A DNA stretch of 21,184 bases from Spirochaetaceae bacterium. GTDB taxonomy: Bacteria; Spirochaetota; Spirochaetia; Treponematales; Breznakiellaceae. The stretch is taken from contig JAIRPU010000117.1 of the NCBI GenBank assembly GCA_031256815.1, positions 1 to 21,184 of the forward strand, in the 5' to 3' direction. Shown one piece after another: positions 1-7,055 of the stretch (position 1 is its first letter; each line of letters opens with the position of its first letter). The notes beneath the pieces were generated by a model. The model saw nothing but the letters and a program-made list of their open reading frames with translations, searched no databases and was not told the DNA's origin. Made by a program: the position numbers and the translations under genes.

Positions 1-1
1 A

Positions 2-46
2 CTTGGCTCAATGCGGCTTCTTGACCTTAAACGTAAGCGGCGTTAA
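2..46 (+). CDS. 3' end of an unidentified upstream gene (partial)
   Basis: The second frame is open from the window edge to a TAA at 44-46 and reads LGSMRLLDLKRKRR, a basic tail typical of a C-terminus. It stops 9 bases before the following V-ATPase subunit A start, which has no convincing Shine-Dalgarno sequence, so the two genes may be translationally coupled in one operon. Being next to atpA, the gene could be another V-ATPase subunit, but 14 residues are too few to identify it. A competing frame (starting at base 3) is also open across the junction, so this call is tentative. Confidence 0.3.
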   Translation, partial: LGSMRLLDLKRKRR

Positions 47-55
47 CATATTACT

Positions 56-1885
56 ATGGCGCAGCAAACGATTACCGGGCGCGTTACGCGCATTTCCGGC
101 CCTATCGTACACATTGCCGGCATGAGCGGCGCGGGGCTTTTCGATGTTGTCGAAGTAGGCAAAAAACGAATTTTAGGCGAAATTATCCGGCTTTTTGACG
201 ATGAATCCGTTGTTCAAATATATGAGGACGGTACCGGTATGGAAATTGGCGATGAAGCGCTTTCCACCGGAAGGCCGCTTTCTGTTTTACTTGGGCCAGG
301 GCTAATCGGCACAATTTATGATGGAATTCAACGCCCTTTAGAAGCGCTCTATAAAAAGTCCGGCGCTTTTATGGCAATTGGCGACCGCTCCGAACCACTG
401 GATTCCGCAAAACGCTACCTCTGGAAACCAAACGCAGAAATTGCGGAAAAACTTGCGGCAGGCGAAAAAATCGAAGCGATTCCCGGCCTTGTGCTTGGCG
501 GCGTTTCTGAAACAGAAAGTGTTTTTTGCAAAATAATGGTACCGCCCGGTACAACGGCGTCCGAAGGCGACGCTTCTTCCGCCGCGCAAAGTTACGGCAC
601 CCTGAATTTTCTTAAACCCGAAGGCGAAGTTACAATAGACAGCGTTATTGCCACTACAGAAAGCGGTTTTGAAGTTCCTGTAGCGCAATGGTGGCCTGTG
701 CGAAAACCGCGTCCGCAAAAAGCGCGGCTTTCTTCTGACCAGCCTCTTTTAACCGGCTTACGTGTAATAGACATATTTTTTCCTATTTCAAAAGGCGGCA
801 CAGCCGCTATTCCAGGCGGTTTTGGAACCGGCAAAACAATGACTCAACACGCTATTGCAAAATGGTGCGATGCCGATGTTATTGTTTACATTGGCTGCGG
901 CGAAAGGGGTAACGAAATGACCGATGTTCTTACCGAATTTCCCCACTTAATTGACCCGCGTAACGGCCGCAGCCTTATGGAACGCACAATACTAATAGCA
1001 AACACATCAAATATGCCGGTTGCGGCGCGCGAAGTATCGATTTATACCGGCATTACGCTTGCCGAATTCTACCGGGACATGGGCTATCATGTAGCGATAA
1101 TGGCGGACAGCACAAGCCGCTGGGCGGAGGCACTGCGCGAGCTTTCCGGCAGAATGGAAGAGATGCCGGCGGAAGAAGGCTTCCCCGCCTACCTTCCAAC
1201 ACGACTTGCCGAATTTTATGAACGCGCCGGCAGGGTTCGCACGCTTTGCGGAGAAGAAGGCTCGGTTTCTGTTATCGGTGCGGTATCTCCCCCTGGCGGA
1301 GATTTTTCGGAGCCTGTAACCCAGCATACAAGGCGTTTTATCCGATGTTTTTGGGCATTGGAGCGCGACCTTGCCAATGCGCGCCATTATCCGGCGATAA
1401 GCTGGACAAACAGTTACAGTGAATACGCTATAGAAGTTGCCCCATGGTGGGAGCGTGTTAATCATTTATGGTCGGAATCGCGGCAGGCTGCACTTGACCT
1501 TTTGAACAGAGAACAGCGGCTTGCGGAAATTGTGCGGCTTATAGGGCCGGACGCGCTGCCTGACGACCAAAAACTCATTTTGTTTGTAGCGGACATAATT
1601 AAAAACGGCTTTTTGCAGCAGAATTCGTTTGACGAAACAGATATGTATTGCGTGCCAGAAAAACAAATCAAAATTCTATCTCTTATCATGGAATTTTACG
1701 AAAAAGCGACCGAATGTGTGCATCTTGGAGCGCCGCTTTTGCGAATCAGCGCTCATTCGGTTAAAGAAAAACTCTCACGTCTAAAAAGCGAAGTAAAAAA
1801 TGATGAGTTAAACCAGATAGACAGTTTTGGCGAATCGCTTATGGCCAGTCTTAAAGGCATTGCCGATTCATACGCCAGGCACTAA
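56..1885 (+). CDS. atpA: V-type ATP synthase/ATPase catalytic subunit A (paralogue 1)
   Basis: Catalytic A subunit of a V/A-type rotary ATPase; it binds and hydrolyses (or makes) ATP in the cytoplasmic V1 head. The 609-residue product has the usual layout: N-terminal beta-barrel, the long 'bulge' insertion, a central nucleotide-binding domain with P-loop GGFGTGKT at about residues 254-261, the catalytic Glu in GERGNEMT, then MADSTSRWAEALRE, EEMPAEEGFPAYLPTRLAEF and PGGDFSEPVTQ, and a helical C-terminal domain. All catalytic motifs are intact. It is slightly longer than common family members (about 580-590). The motifs match the Thermus/archaeal style more closely than the second A subunit in this window. 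It is followed by a serine acetyltransferase rather than subunit B, so it is either last in its V-ATPase operon or separated from it. No clear Shine-Dalgarno precedes the ATG. Confidence 0.95.
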   Translation: MAQQTITGRVTRISGPIVHIAGMSGAGLFDVVEVGKKRILGEIIRLFDDESVVQIYEDGTGMEIGDEALSTGRPLSVLLGPGLIGTIYDGIQRPLEALYKKSGAFMAIGDRSEPLDSAKRYLWKPNAEIAEKLAAGEKIEAIPGLVLGGVSETESVFCKIMVPPGTTASEGDASSAAQSYGTLNFLKPEGEVTIDSVIATTESGFEVPVAQWWPVRKPRPQKARLSSDQPLLTGLRVIDIFFPISKGGTAAIPGGFGTGKTMTQHAIAKWCDADVIVYIGCGERGNEMTDVLTEFPHLIDPRNGRSLMERTILIANTSNMPVAAREVSIYTGITLAEFYRDMGYHVAIMADSTSRWAEALRELSGRMEEMPAEEGFPAYLPTRLAEFYERAGRVRTLCGEEGSVSVIGAVSPPGGDFSEPVTQHTRRFIRCFWALERDLANARHYPAISWTNSYSEYAIEVAPWWERVNHLWSESRQAALDLLNREQRLAEIVRLIGPDALPDDQKLILFVADIIKNGFLQQNSFDETDMYCVPEKQIKILSLIMEFYEKATECVHLGAPLLRISAHSVKEKLSRLKSEVKNDELNQIDSFGESLMASLKGIADSYARH

Positions 1886-1887
1886 CA

Positions 1888-2802
1888 TTGAGTATGAAAG
1901 AAATTGAAAAAACGCGAATTACGTCTATTGTAAAGAATCTAATTTCCAGTTACAAGGAAATGAACGATTCGATTCTATTTGATAACGAGTATCATCTTAA
2001 CCGCTCTGTAATTATAGAAAGTATAGAAAAACTACGCCAGCTGCTTTTTCCGGGTTATTTTGGAAAAAAAAATATAGCGCCCTATTTTGTTGAATATCAC
2101 ACAGGCGAATTGATAGAAGAACTTTGTTTTGAACTTTCAAAACAAGTTGAATATGCGCTGCGGCACAGGCAGGAATGTGGTTCTTGTTCCGACTGCGAAG
2201 GAGACGCCAAAGAAATTGTACTTGTGTTTTTGGAACGGCTTACAAACATTCGCCGCCTGCTCGCTACAGATGTTCAGGCAACGTTTGACGGCGATCCGGC
2301 TGCGGCAAGCAAAGATGAAATAATATCTTCGTATCCCGGAATTTACGCGATAATGGTCTACAGGCTTGCCCACGAACTTTTCCTGTTAAAAGTCCCAATG
2401 ATACCCAGAATTATGACTGAACACGCCCACAGCGCCACCGGAATCGACATTAATCCGGGCGCGCACATAGGGCATCATTTTTTTATAGACCACGGTACGG
2501 GCATTGTTATTGGAGAAACTACGGTTATAGGGAATAACGTAAAAATATACCAGGGCGTTACGCTTGGCGCGCTTTCCACAAAAGACGGCCAGGCCTTAAA
2601 GTCTGTAAAACGGCACCCCACAATTGAGGATAACGTTACCGTATACGCCGGCGCGTCCATACTTGGCGGCGGAACGGTGATAGGAGAAGGCGTTATTATA
2701 GGCAGTAATGCTTTTATTACCGGTCCGGTGCCGAAAAACACGCGGGTAAACGCGCAAGGCAACTTTCGGCCGCTTGAGCTTCCGTGGGATTATCAAATCT
2801 AA
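1888..2802 (+). CDS. cysE: Serine O-acetyltransferase, EpsC-type
   Basis: Transfers acetyl from acetyl-CoA to L-serine, giving O-acetylserine for cysteine synthesis in the cytoplasm. The helical N-terminal half leads into a left-handed beta-helix from about residue 170, with hexapeptide repeats and the active-site segment DHGTGIVIGE, then GNNVKIYQGVTLGALS and the SVKRHPTIEDNVTVYAGASI loop, all characteristic of the family. At 304 residues it belongs to the long EpsC-like form. A small Cys-rich stretch, CGSCSDC, lies in the N-terminal domain. The listed start is TTG at 1888; an ATG at 1894, two codons in, is equally plausible because neither has a strong ribosome site. It begins 2 bases after the atpA stop, so the two are probably cotranscribed. 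Its last 86 bases overlap the convergent MobB-like gene. Confidence 0.9.
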   Translation: MSMKEIEKTRITSIVKNLISSYKEMNDSILFDNEYHLNRSVIIESIEKLRQLLFPGYFGKKNIAPYFVEYHTGELIEELCFELSKQVEYALRHRQECGSCSDCEGDAKEIVLVFLERLTNIRRLLATDVQATFDGDPAAASKDEIISSYPGIYAIMVYRLAHELFLLKVPMIPRIMTEHAHSATGIDINPGAHIGHHFFIDHGTGIVIGETTVIGNNVKIYQGVTLGALSTKDGQALKSVKRHPTIEDNVTVYAGASILGGGTVIGEGVIIGSNAFITGPVPKNTRVNAQGNFRPLELPWDYQI

Positions 2803-3277
2803 TATCGGCAAGATGCGCAACACGACTGGCGGAAGGCTTTACACTGCCGGATTCGCCTTTTAGCATAACAAAAAGCGCCGGATGAACAACTTCGCGCAAC
2901 GCATTTGATTCACAAATAATAAACGCCTCCGGCGGCAGTTTGGCAAGAAATTCGGCAAAGCCCTCTTCCAAACTTGAACGCAAAGAGCGTAGCCAAAACA
3001 CTTTTTCAGCGCCTGAGTCAAGCAGCCGCGCCGTATCTTTGCCGCTTTTTTTATCAAACTCTTCGCAAAGCACAAAACGCTCGCCGGAAAGCTTGCATGA
3101 GCCGCAGCCCGCCCCGCCGCGCGGACATTCGCCGGCAGCGCTTTCTACGGCGGTAACCTTTAAAGCGTAAACAGGGTATTTTGTTTTTAGCCTTGAAATA
3201 AGCGCGCAGGCAAGAGAGGTCTTACCGGCGTTTCTGCCCTCCGCTCCAAGCATAATCATTTTTGGAAAACACAACAT
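2717..3277 (-). CDS. MobB-like P-loop NTPase, possibly molybdopterin-cofactor related
   Basis: A 186-residue cytoplasmic P-loop protein. The Walker A motif GAEGRNAGKTS lies at about residues 11-21. GKDTARLLDSGAEKV at 79-93 resembles the GKDS-R-AGA segment of MobB, the GTP-binding partner in molybdopterin-guanine dinucleotide formation, and ICESNAL at 121-127 sits where that family has its ESN motif. The His-rich metal motif usual in MobB is not seen; instead there are cysteines at 51, 58, 61 and 71 (CPRGGAGCGSC plus one), which could bind metal. The molybdenum operon elsewhere in the window makes a cofactor role reasonable, but function is inferred. The start is uncertain: ATGs at codons 1, 7 and 9 all precede the P-loop and none has a strong Shine-Dalgarno. 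The C-terminal 28 codons overlap cysE antiparallel, so the C-terminus may be poorly constrained. Confidence 0.7.
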   Translation of the reverse strand: MLCFPKMIMLGAEGRNAGKTSLACALISRLKTKYPVYALKVTAVESAAGECPRGGAGCGSCKLSGERFVLCEEFDKKSGKDTARLLDSGAEKVFWLRSLRSSLEEGFAEFLAKLPPEAFIICESNALREVVHPALFVMLKGESGSVKPSASRVAHLADIRFDNPTEAQAAESCLARLPACFSAPDR

Positions 3278-3300
3278 AAGCTCTAAAGCTTATTTTCCAA
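3262..3300 (-). promoter_or_regulatory. Inverted repeat over the start of the MobB-like gene
   Basis: TTGGAAAA (3262-3269) pairs with TTTTCCAA (3293-3300), and inside it ATAAGC (3276-3281) pairs with GCTTAT (3288-3293). The first candidate start codon (3277-3275) lies inside the stem. It could be an mRNA structure limiting initiation, or simply chance in an A/T-rich stretch. Confidence 0.25.
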
Positions 3301-3350
3301 ATTCCGATAAAATAATCAACAGGGGCCATTGCGGCTTTCCCTTCAGTTAA

Positions 3351-3390
3351 AGAGCGGTGCGGTATTACATCCAGACGCACCGCTTTTTTT
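3351..3390. terminator. Stem-loop terminator downstream of PPi-phosphofructokinase
   Basis: A 9-bp perfect stem, AGCGGTGCG (3353-3361) with CGCACCGCT (3376-3384), lies directly after the PPi-PFK stop codon. The stronger T-run (3384-3390) is on the + strand; on the - strand the stem is followed only by CTTTAAC. It may act in both directions or be a weak terminator for the - strand gene. Confidence 0.55.
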
Positions 3391-5050
3391 ATTTTACCTC
3401 GTGTTCCAAACGAAGCGTAATAGTTGTAGCATCGCAAACCACACTTGGGCCGTAATACTGAATCGCTCCAGGGTAAACAAAGCTCGTTTCTACAGACCAT
3501 TTGTCCCGCGCCGCTTCAAAACTCTTAAAAGGCTTTCCGTTTAGTTCAACAAGCGCTTTTTTTATTACCGGTTTTTTCGCGCCATGCCGTTTTTCAAGAT
3601 TCATCATCATTGTAAGCGGAATTCCGCCCGCGCTCCAGCGCTCCGCCGGTTTTACAAGCCCGCGCACACTGGATATGTAACCGGTAAGCCCCGCCGCAAT
3701 AAGCACAAACGCGCTGAATCCAAGGCTGTAGCAGTAGTCCGCGTCAAAGTTCGAAGGCGCGGCGGCACGGCCCTCATAGCCAAAAAAATGCCCCAATGCC
3801 GAAAAACTCCCCTTATAAACGCCGTCTTTTTTGAGTTTTTTTAGTTTTTCTTCGAGCATTCCAATAATGAGCTTTTCTGTCTCTATACGCGAAACCTGTA
3901 CATTACCATGCGAATCCCGGTCAAACAGGAGTTGTTTTGCTATTTCCAGCGGAATTGAGTCAAATACGGCGAAGCTTTCGCCCGAAATATTTTTTTGAAG
4001 AAAATCACGCTGAGCCTCAAAACTATCTTTTACAGCAAATTCGGCGCTTTTTACCGCTATAATATCGTTAATTTCTGATATGAGTTTTTTCATTTCCGGT
4101 ATAAATTCAACAAGCCCCTCCGGAATAAGCGCCACGCCGAAGTTTTCGCCTTTTTCGGCGCGTTTGCATATAGCAAGCGCGAATTGTTCAACAATTTGAG
4201 AAAGAGAGATTCGTTTTTCTTCGATTTCTTCTGAAATTAAACAAATATTGGGATGAGTTTGAAGCGCCGCTTCCAGCGCTATATGGCTTGCAGCCCTGCC
4301 CATAAGCCTTATAAAATGCCAGTATTTTTTAGCGCTGTTGGAATCCCGCATTATATTGCCAATAAGCTCACTGTAGGTTTTTACTGCGGTATCAAAGCCA
4401 AAAGAGGTTTCTATGTAACTGTTTTTTAAATCGCCGTCTATGGTCTTCGGGCAGCCGATTACGGAAGTTGACGCGCCGTGTTCTTCAAAATATTCGGCAA
4501 GCAGCGCCGCGTTTGTGTTGCTGTCGTCGCCGCCTATTATTACAACCGCGTCAAGTTTATTTTTATTTGCTGTTTCAAGCGCGGCTGCAAACTGCTCTTT
4601 TGTTTCGATTTTTGTGCGGCCGGAGCCTATCATATCAAAACCGCCTGTATTACGGTATTCATTTATTAAATCCGGCGTAATTTCTATAAATTTATTCTCT
4701 ATTAAACCGGAAGGGCCTCCGGCAAAACCCAAAAGCCTTGAAGAAACGTTGTCTTTTTTTAAGCCGTCAAAAAGTCCGGCAATAACATTATGGCCGCCTG
4801 GCGCCTGGCCGCCGGAAAGTATAACTCCAACATTGCGCTGCTTTGAAGTTAAATTGCCTTTGCCGGCGCTAAACGACGCTACAGGCTTTCCAAAAGTCTT
4901 TTTGAATATCTGACGAAGTTCCTCTTCATCAGAAACCGCGCCGGTAGCTTCTCCAAGCTCAACTTTTATATTTGAAAGCTCGCCGGAAAGCGCCTGCGGA
5001 AGTTTAGGTTTGTACCCGTAACGTGCTTTTTGTAATTCTGAAATTTGCAT
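3389..5050 (-). CDS. pfp: Diphosphate--fructose-6-phosphate 1-phosphotransferase (PPi-PFK)
   Basis: Phosphorylates fructose 6-phosphate using pyrophosphate instead of ATP, a reversible glycolytic step in the cytoplasm. The 553-residue length fits the long PPi-PFK clade found in spirochaetes and plants. Visible motifs: GVILSGGQAPGGHN at about 75-88, GGDDSNTN at 173-180 (the second Asp, in place of Gly, is the known mark of PPi rather than ATP use), PKTIDGDLKN at 201-210 with the catalytic Asp, and MGRAASHIALE at 250-260. I placed the start at the ATG at 5050, which has AGGAG five bases upstream; the open frame continues 16 codons further but that segment covers the leader hairpin and has no ribosome site. 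The gene follows the exported-protein gene on the same strand, behind a terminator. Confidence 0.95.
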   Translation of the reverse strand: MQISELQKARYGYKPKLPQALSGELSNIKVELGEATGAVSDEEELRQIFKKTFGKPVASFSAGKGNLTSKQRNVGVILSGGQAPGGHNVIAGLFDGLKKDNVSSRLLGFAGGPSGLIENKFIEITPDLINEYRNTGGFDMIGSGRTKIETKEQFAAALETANKNKLDAVVIIGGDDSNTNAALLAEYFEEHGASTSVIGCPKTIDGDLKNSYIETSFGFDTAVKTYSELIGNIMRDSNSAKKYWHFIRLMGRAASHIALEAALQTHPNICLISEEIEEKRISLSQIVEQFALAICKRAEKGENFGVALIPEGLVEFIPEMKKLISEINDIIAVKSAEFAVKDSFEAQRDFLQKNISGESFAVFDSIPLEIAKQLLFDRDSHGNVQVSRIETEKLIIGMLEEKLKKLKKDGVYKGSFSALGHFFGYEGRAAAPSNFDADYCYSLGFSAFVLIAAGLTGYISSVRGLVKPAERWSAGGIPLTMMMNLEKRHGAKKPVIKKALVELNGKPFKSFEAARDKWSVETSFVYPGAIQYYGPSVVCDATTITLRLEHEVK

Positions 5051-5065
5051 AAAAACTCCTAAAAC

Positions 5066-5086
5066 AGCCGCAAACGCCCCGCGGCT
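5066..5086 (-). promoter_or_regulatory. Hairpin in the leader of the PPi-PFK gene
   Basis: AGCCGC (5081-5086 on the reverse strand) pairs with GCGGCT (5066-5071) around a 9-base loop and is followed by GTTTT, ending 5 bases before the AGGAG ribosome site. It could be an attenuator-like or stabilising leader structure; the T-run is short. Confidence 0.3.
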
Positions 5087-5096
5087 CTGTGTAAGC

Positions 5097-5121
5097 AAAA
5101 AAACGCATGGGCGCCTGCGTT
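5097..5121 (-). terminator. Rho-independent terminator after the exported-protein gene
   Basis: On the reverse strand AACGCA (5121-5116) and TGCGTT (5107-5102) form a 6-bp stem with an 8-base loop, running into a 7-T tract (5103-5097). It lies 6 bases past the stop codon of the upstream exported-protein gene. Confidence 0.65.
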
Positions 5122-5127
5122 ATTTAA

Positions 5128-5604
5128 TTAAAACCAAAATCTTGCGCCAATGGCTCCGCAAAAGAATCCGCCGCCGCCGAGCGCGAATTTTGGAAGAAAT
5201 TCAATCCCAATAGACGGCGCTGCCTGTAAAAACAGGTCAAATTTTTTGAACTTTAAATCAAGCCCCAGCGGAAGTCTTAAGCCCAAATCCAAAATCATTG
5301 GGTCTGTAAATCCAAGATTAACATAAAAGCCCGGCCCGATAAAAAAATTAAGTGCGCCGCTGCCAACTTTAGTTAATTTAGGCTCCCAAACCCAATAATC
5401 GCCGCTTAAGCCCAGATATCCGCCGTCTTTATAAAAGTTCCAGCTTATTGCAAAATGCATATCGTCTGAGGGGCTTATAAGAAGCGCCGCGTTAGTGCCG
5501 AATAAACCGCCGCCAAACTGTACGCCCAGGCCCAATGAATAAACTTCCGCCGTGCCGGCGATAAATAACGCCGCGGCCAATGCCGCTATTTTATTTTTCT
5601 TCAA
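5128..5604 (-). CDS. Small exported protein, probable outer-membrane beta-barrel
   Basis: I do not recognise a named family. The product is 158 residues from a TTG start at 5604, chosen because GGAG lies 6 bases upstream and the signal peptide begins exactly there: LKKNKI, then a hydrophobic stretch AALAAALFIAG and a likely cleavage near the VYS segment. The upstream continuation of the frame runs into the -10 box. The mature part is rich in Gly and aromatic residues with alternating hydrophobic pattern (LGVQFGGGLFG, FGPGFYVNLGF-like segments) and ends in ARFWF, a terminal Phe typical of beta-barrel outer-membrane proteins. An own promoter lies upstream and a terminator directly downstream, so it is probably monocistronic. 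Role unknown. Confidence 0.75.
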   Translation of the reverse strand: MKKNKIAALAAALFIAGTAEVYSLGLGVQFGGGLFGTNAALLISPSDDMHFAISWNFYKDGGYLGLSGDYWVWEPKLTKVGSGALNFFIGPGFYVNLGFTDPMILDLGLRLPLGLDLKFKKFDLFLQAAPSIGIEFLPKFALGGGGFFCGAIGARFWF

Positions 5605-5627
5605 AATATTCTCCTGTATTGTAGTTA

Positions 5628-5656
5628 AATCTAGCACACTTTTTAGCCATAAACAA
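5628..5656 (-). promoter_or_regulatory. Candidate sigma-70 promoter for the exported-protein gene
   Basis: Reverse strand: TTGTTT (5656-5651), 17-base spacer, TAGATT (5633-5628) with a TGC extended -10. Transcription would start near 5621, leaving a leader of about 16 bases that contains the GGAG ribosome site. Confidence 0.45.
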
Positions 5657-5657
5657 C

Positions 5658-5726
5658 AGTTGTGAGCTTTGACGTAAAAACAAAAATCCAGTTTAATATA
5701 TCATTTTAGTTGTGAGTTTGTTTGAC
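5658..5726. repeat. Direct repeat pair upstream of the exported-protein promoter
   Basis: AGTTGTGAG occurs at 5658-5666 and 5708-5716, each followed by a T-rich bridge and TTTGAC (ending at 5673 and 5726). The copies are 50 bases apart, close to five helical turns, and lie just upstream of the -35 box, so they could be operator sites. The element is not one I recognise. Confidence 0.35.
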
Positions 5727-5735
5727 AAAAAAATT

Positions 5736-7052
5736 TCATTTGCTTTTTACAACGGTATATATGCCGCATTTCAGGTAGCACGATTCGTCGTAGCCGGCAA
5801 GAATGGGATGGCATGATGCCTGTCCGCGAAAGTCTGTTTGAACGATGCGTTTTCCGGCACGGCTTGCCGCACGGGCGATAATGTGCTTAAAATGCGCTTC
5901 CGTTATGGCATAACTGCATGAACAACTTACAAGAATTCCCCCTGTTTCCAGCATGGAAATTGCTTTTAAATTGATTTCTTCATAAGCGGCGGCGGCAGCG
6001 CTTAGATGAATTTTTGACTTTGCAAAAGCAGGCGGGTCAAGAATTATAAGCCCAAAGCGTTCTTTTGAACGCCCATAACTGTTCAAAACATCAAAAACAT
6101 CCGAACAAACTGGTTTTACTATGGATTGAACGCCGTTTAACGCGGCATTTTGCTCCAAAAGTTTTAATGCCGACGCAGAAGAATCCACGGCTGTTACTTC
6201 CGCCGCGCCCGCTCTTGCCGCATGAACCGCAAAGCCGCCTGAATAACAAAAACAATCAAGAACACGCCGGCCATTTGCAAACGCCGCCGCTGCCGCATGG
6301 TTTTGGCGCTGGTCAAGAAAGCAGCCGGTTTTTTGGCCTTCAAACAAATTGACGGCAAAAGGATAGCCGTTTTCAAATATAACGATGCCGTTTTGCGGAA
6401 AACTTCCTTCAATAATGCCTTCGGAAGGGGGCAGCGCTTCCAGCTCGCGCACAGACACGGCAGATTTTTCGATAAGCGCCGCCGGCGCTTTTCCAAAACA
6501 CGATTCAGCGGCTTCATTTACAGCTTTAATTATTATGCCGCGCCGCGCTTCGGTTCCGGCGCAAAGAAACTGCGCAGCAATATAGTGTTCCGGCGGCCCC
6601 AAACGGCCGGCAAGCGCGTTATATGTGATACCTGAGGAATTTCCGGCGGCCTCAAGCGCTGCGTCCAAATCCCAGCCAACATAGCTGTCTAAAATAAGGC
6701 CTGGAATAAAATCCGCTTCTCCAAATACAATGCGGCATGAACACTCGTTTAACTGCAGGGAACGGCGGTTTATTGCCTCCCTTATACGGCGTTTAAAAAA
6801 GCCTGAATCGGCGCCTTCTTTTGAAGAACTGTATATTCTTGCAATTATTTTAGAGGCCGGATTAACAAATGCCCTGCCCAAATAATGTTTGGAATCAGAT
6901 TCAACATCGGCGCACTCACCGGCGCAAAGTTCAGCTTTTTTTGCCGCTTCGCCATGACCTTCAAGAACGGCCTTTACTTCGTTATTGTAGACCCATGGAT
7001 GGCCGCCTAAAATGCGGCTTTCTTCACCATGTTTTAGAATTATTCGCTTCAT
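5736..7052 (-). CDS. Class I SAM-dependent 23S rRNA methyltransferase, RlmI-like
   Basis: Predicted cytosine-C5 methyltransferase of 23S rRNA (RlmI acts on C1962 in E. coli). The N-terminal PUA domain starts MKRIILKHGEESRILGGHPW; the middle holds GQKTGCFLDQRQNH at about 239-252, diagnostic of this family; SAM motif I is VLDCFCYSGGF at 264-274, motif II AVDSS at 288-292, motif IV DPPAFAKSK at 339-347, and a Cys pair in VSCSCSYA fits the catalytic site of m5C enzymes. At 438 residues it is about 40 longer than E. coli RlmI, with extra sequence in the linker region around 125-200 and a Cys-rich NECSCR segment. It starts 3 bases after the murA stop, so it is cotranscribed and probably coupled to murA. 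The exact target base is inference. Confidence 0.88.
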   Translation of the reverse strand: MKRIILKHGEESRILGGHPWVYNNEVKAVLEGHGEAAKKAELCAGECADVESDSKHYLGRAFVNPASKIIARIYSSSKEGADSGFFKRRIREAINRRSLQLNECSCRIVFGEADFIPGLILDSYVGWDLDAALEAAGNSSGITYNALAGRLGPPEHYIAAQFLCAGTEARRGIIIKAVNEAAESCFGKAPAALIEKSAVSVRELEALPPSEGIIEGSFPQNGIVIFENGYPFAVNLFEGQKTGCFLDQRQNHAAAAAFANGRRVLDCFCYSGGFAVHAARAGAAEVTAVDSSASALKLLEQNAALNGVQSIVKPVCSDVFDVLNSYGRSKERFGLIILDPPAFAKSKIHLSAAAAAYEEINLKAISMLETGGILVSCSCSYAITEAHFKHIIARAASRAGKRIVQTDFRGQASCHPILAGYDESCYLKCGIYTVVKSK

Positions 7053-7055
7053 AAG

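Noticed and set aside
338..718. Antisense open frame inside the first atpA (and similar antisense frames in other genes)
   Set aside because: Shadow of the conserved ATPase gene on the other strand; no family motif or ribosome site.
5051..5098. N-terminal extension of PPi-PFK to the first in-frame start
   Set aside because: It spans the leader hairpin and has no ribosome site; AGGAG sits correctly for the ATG at 5050.
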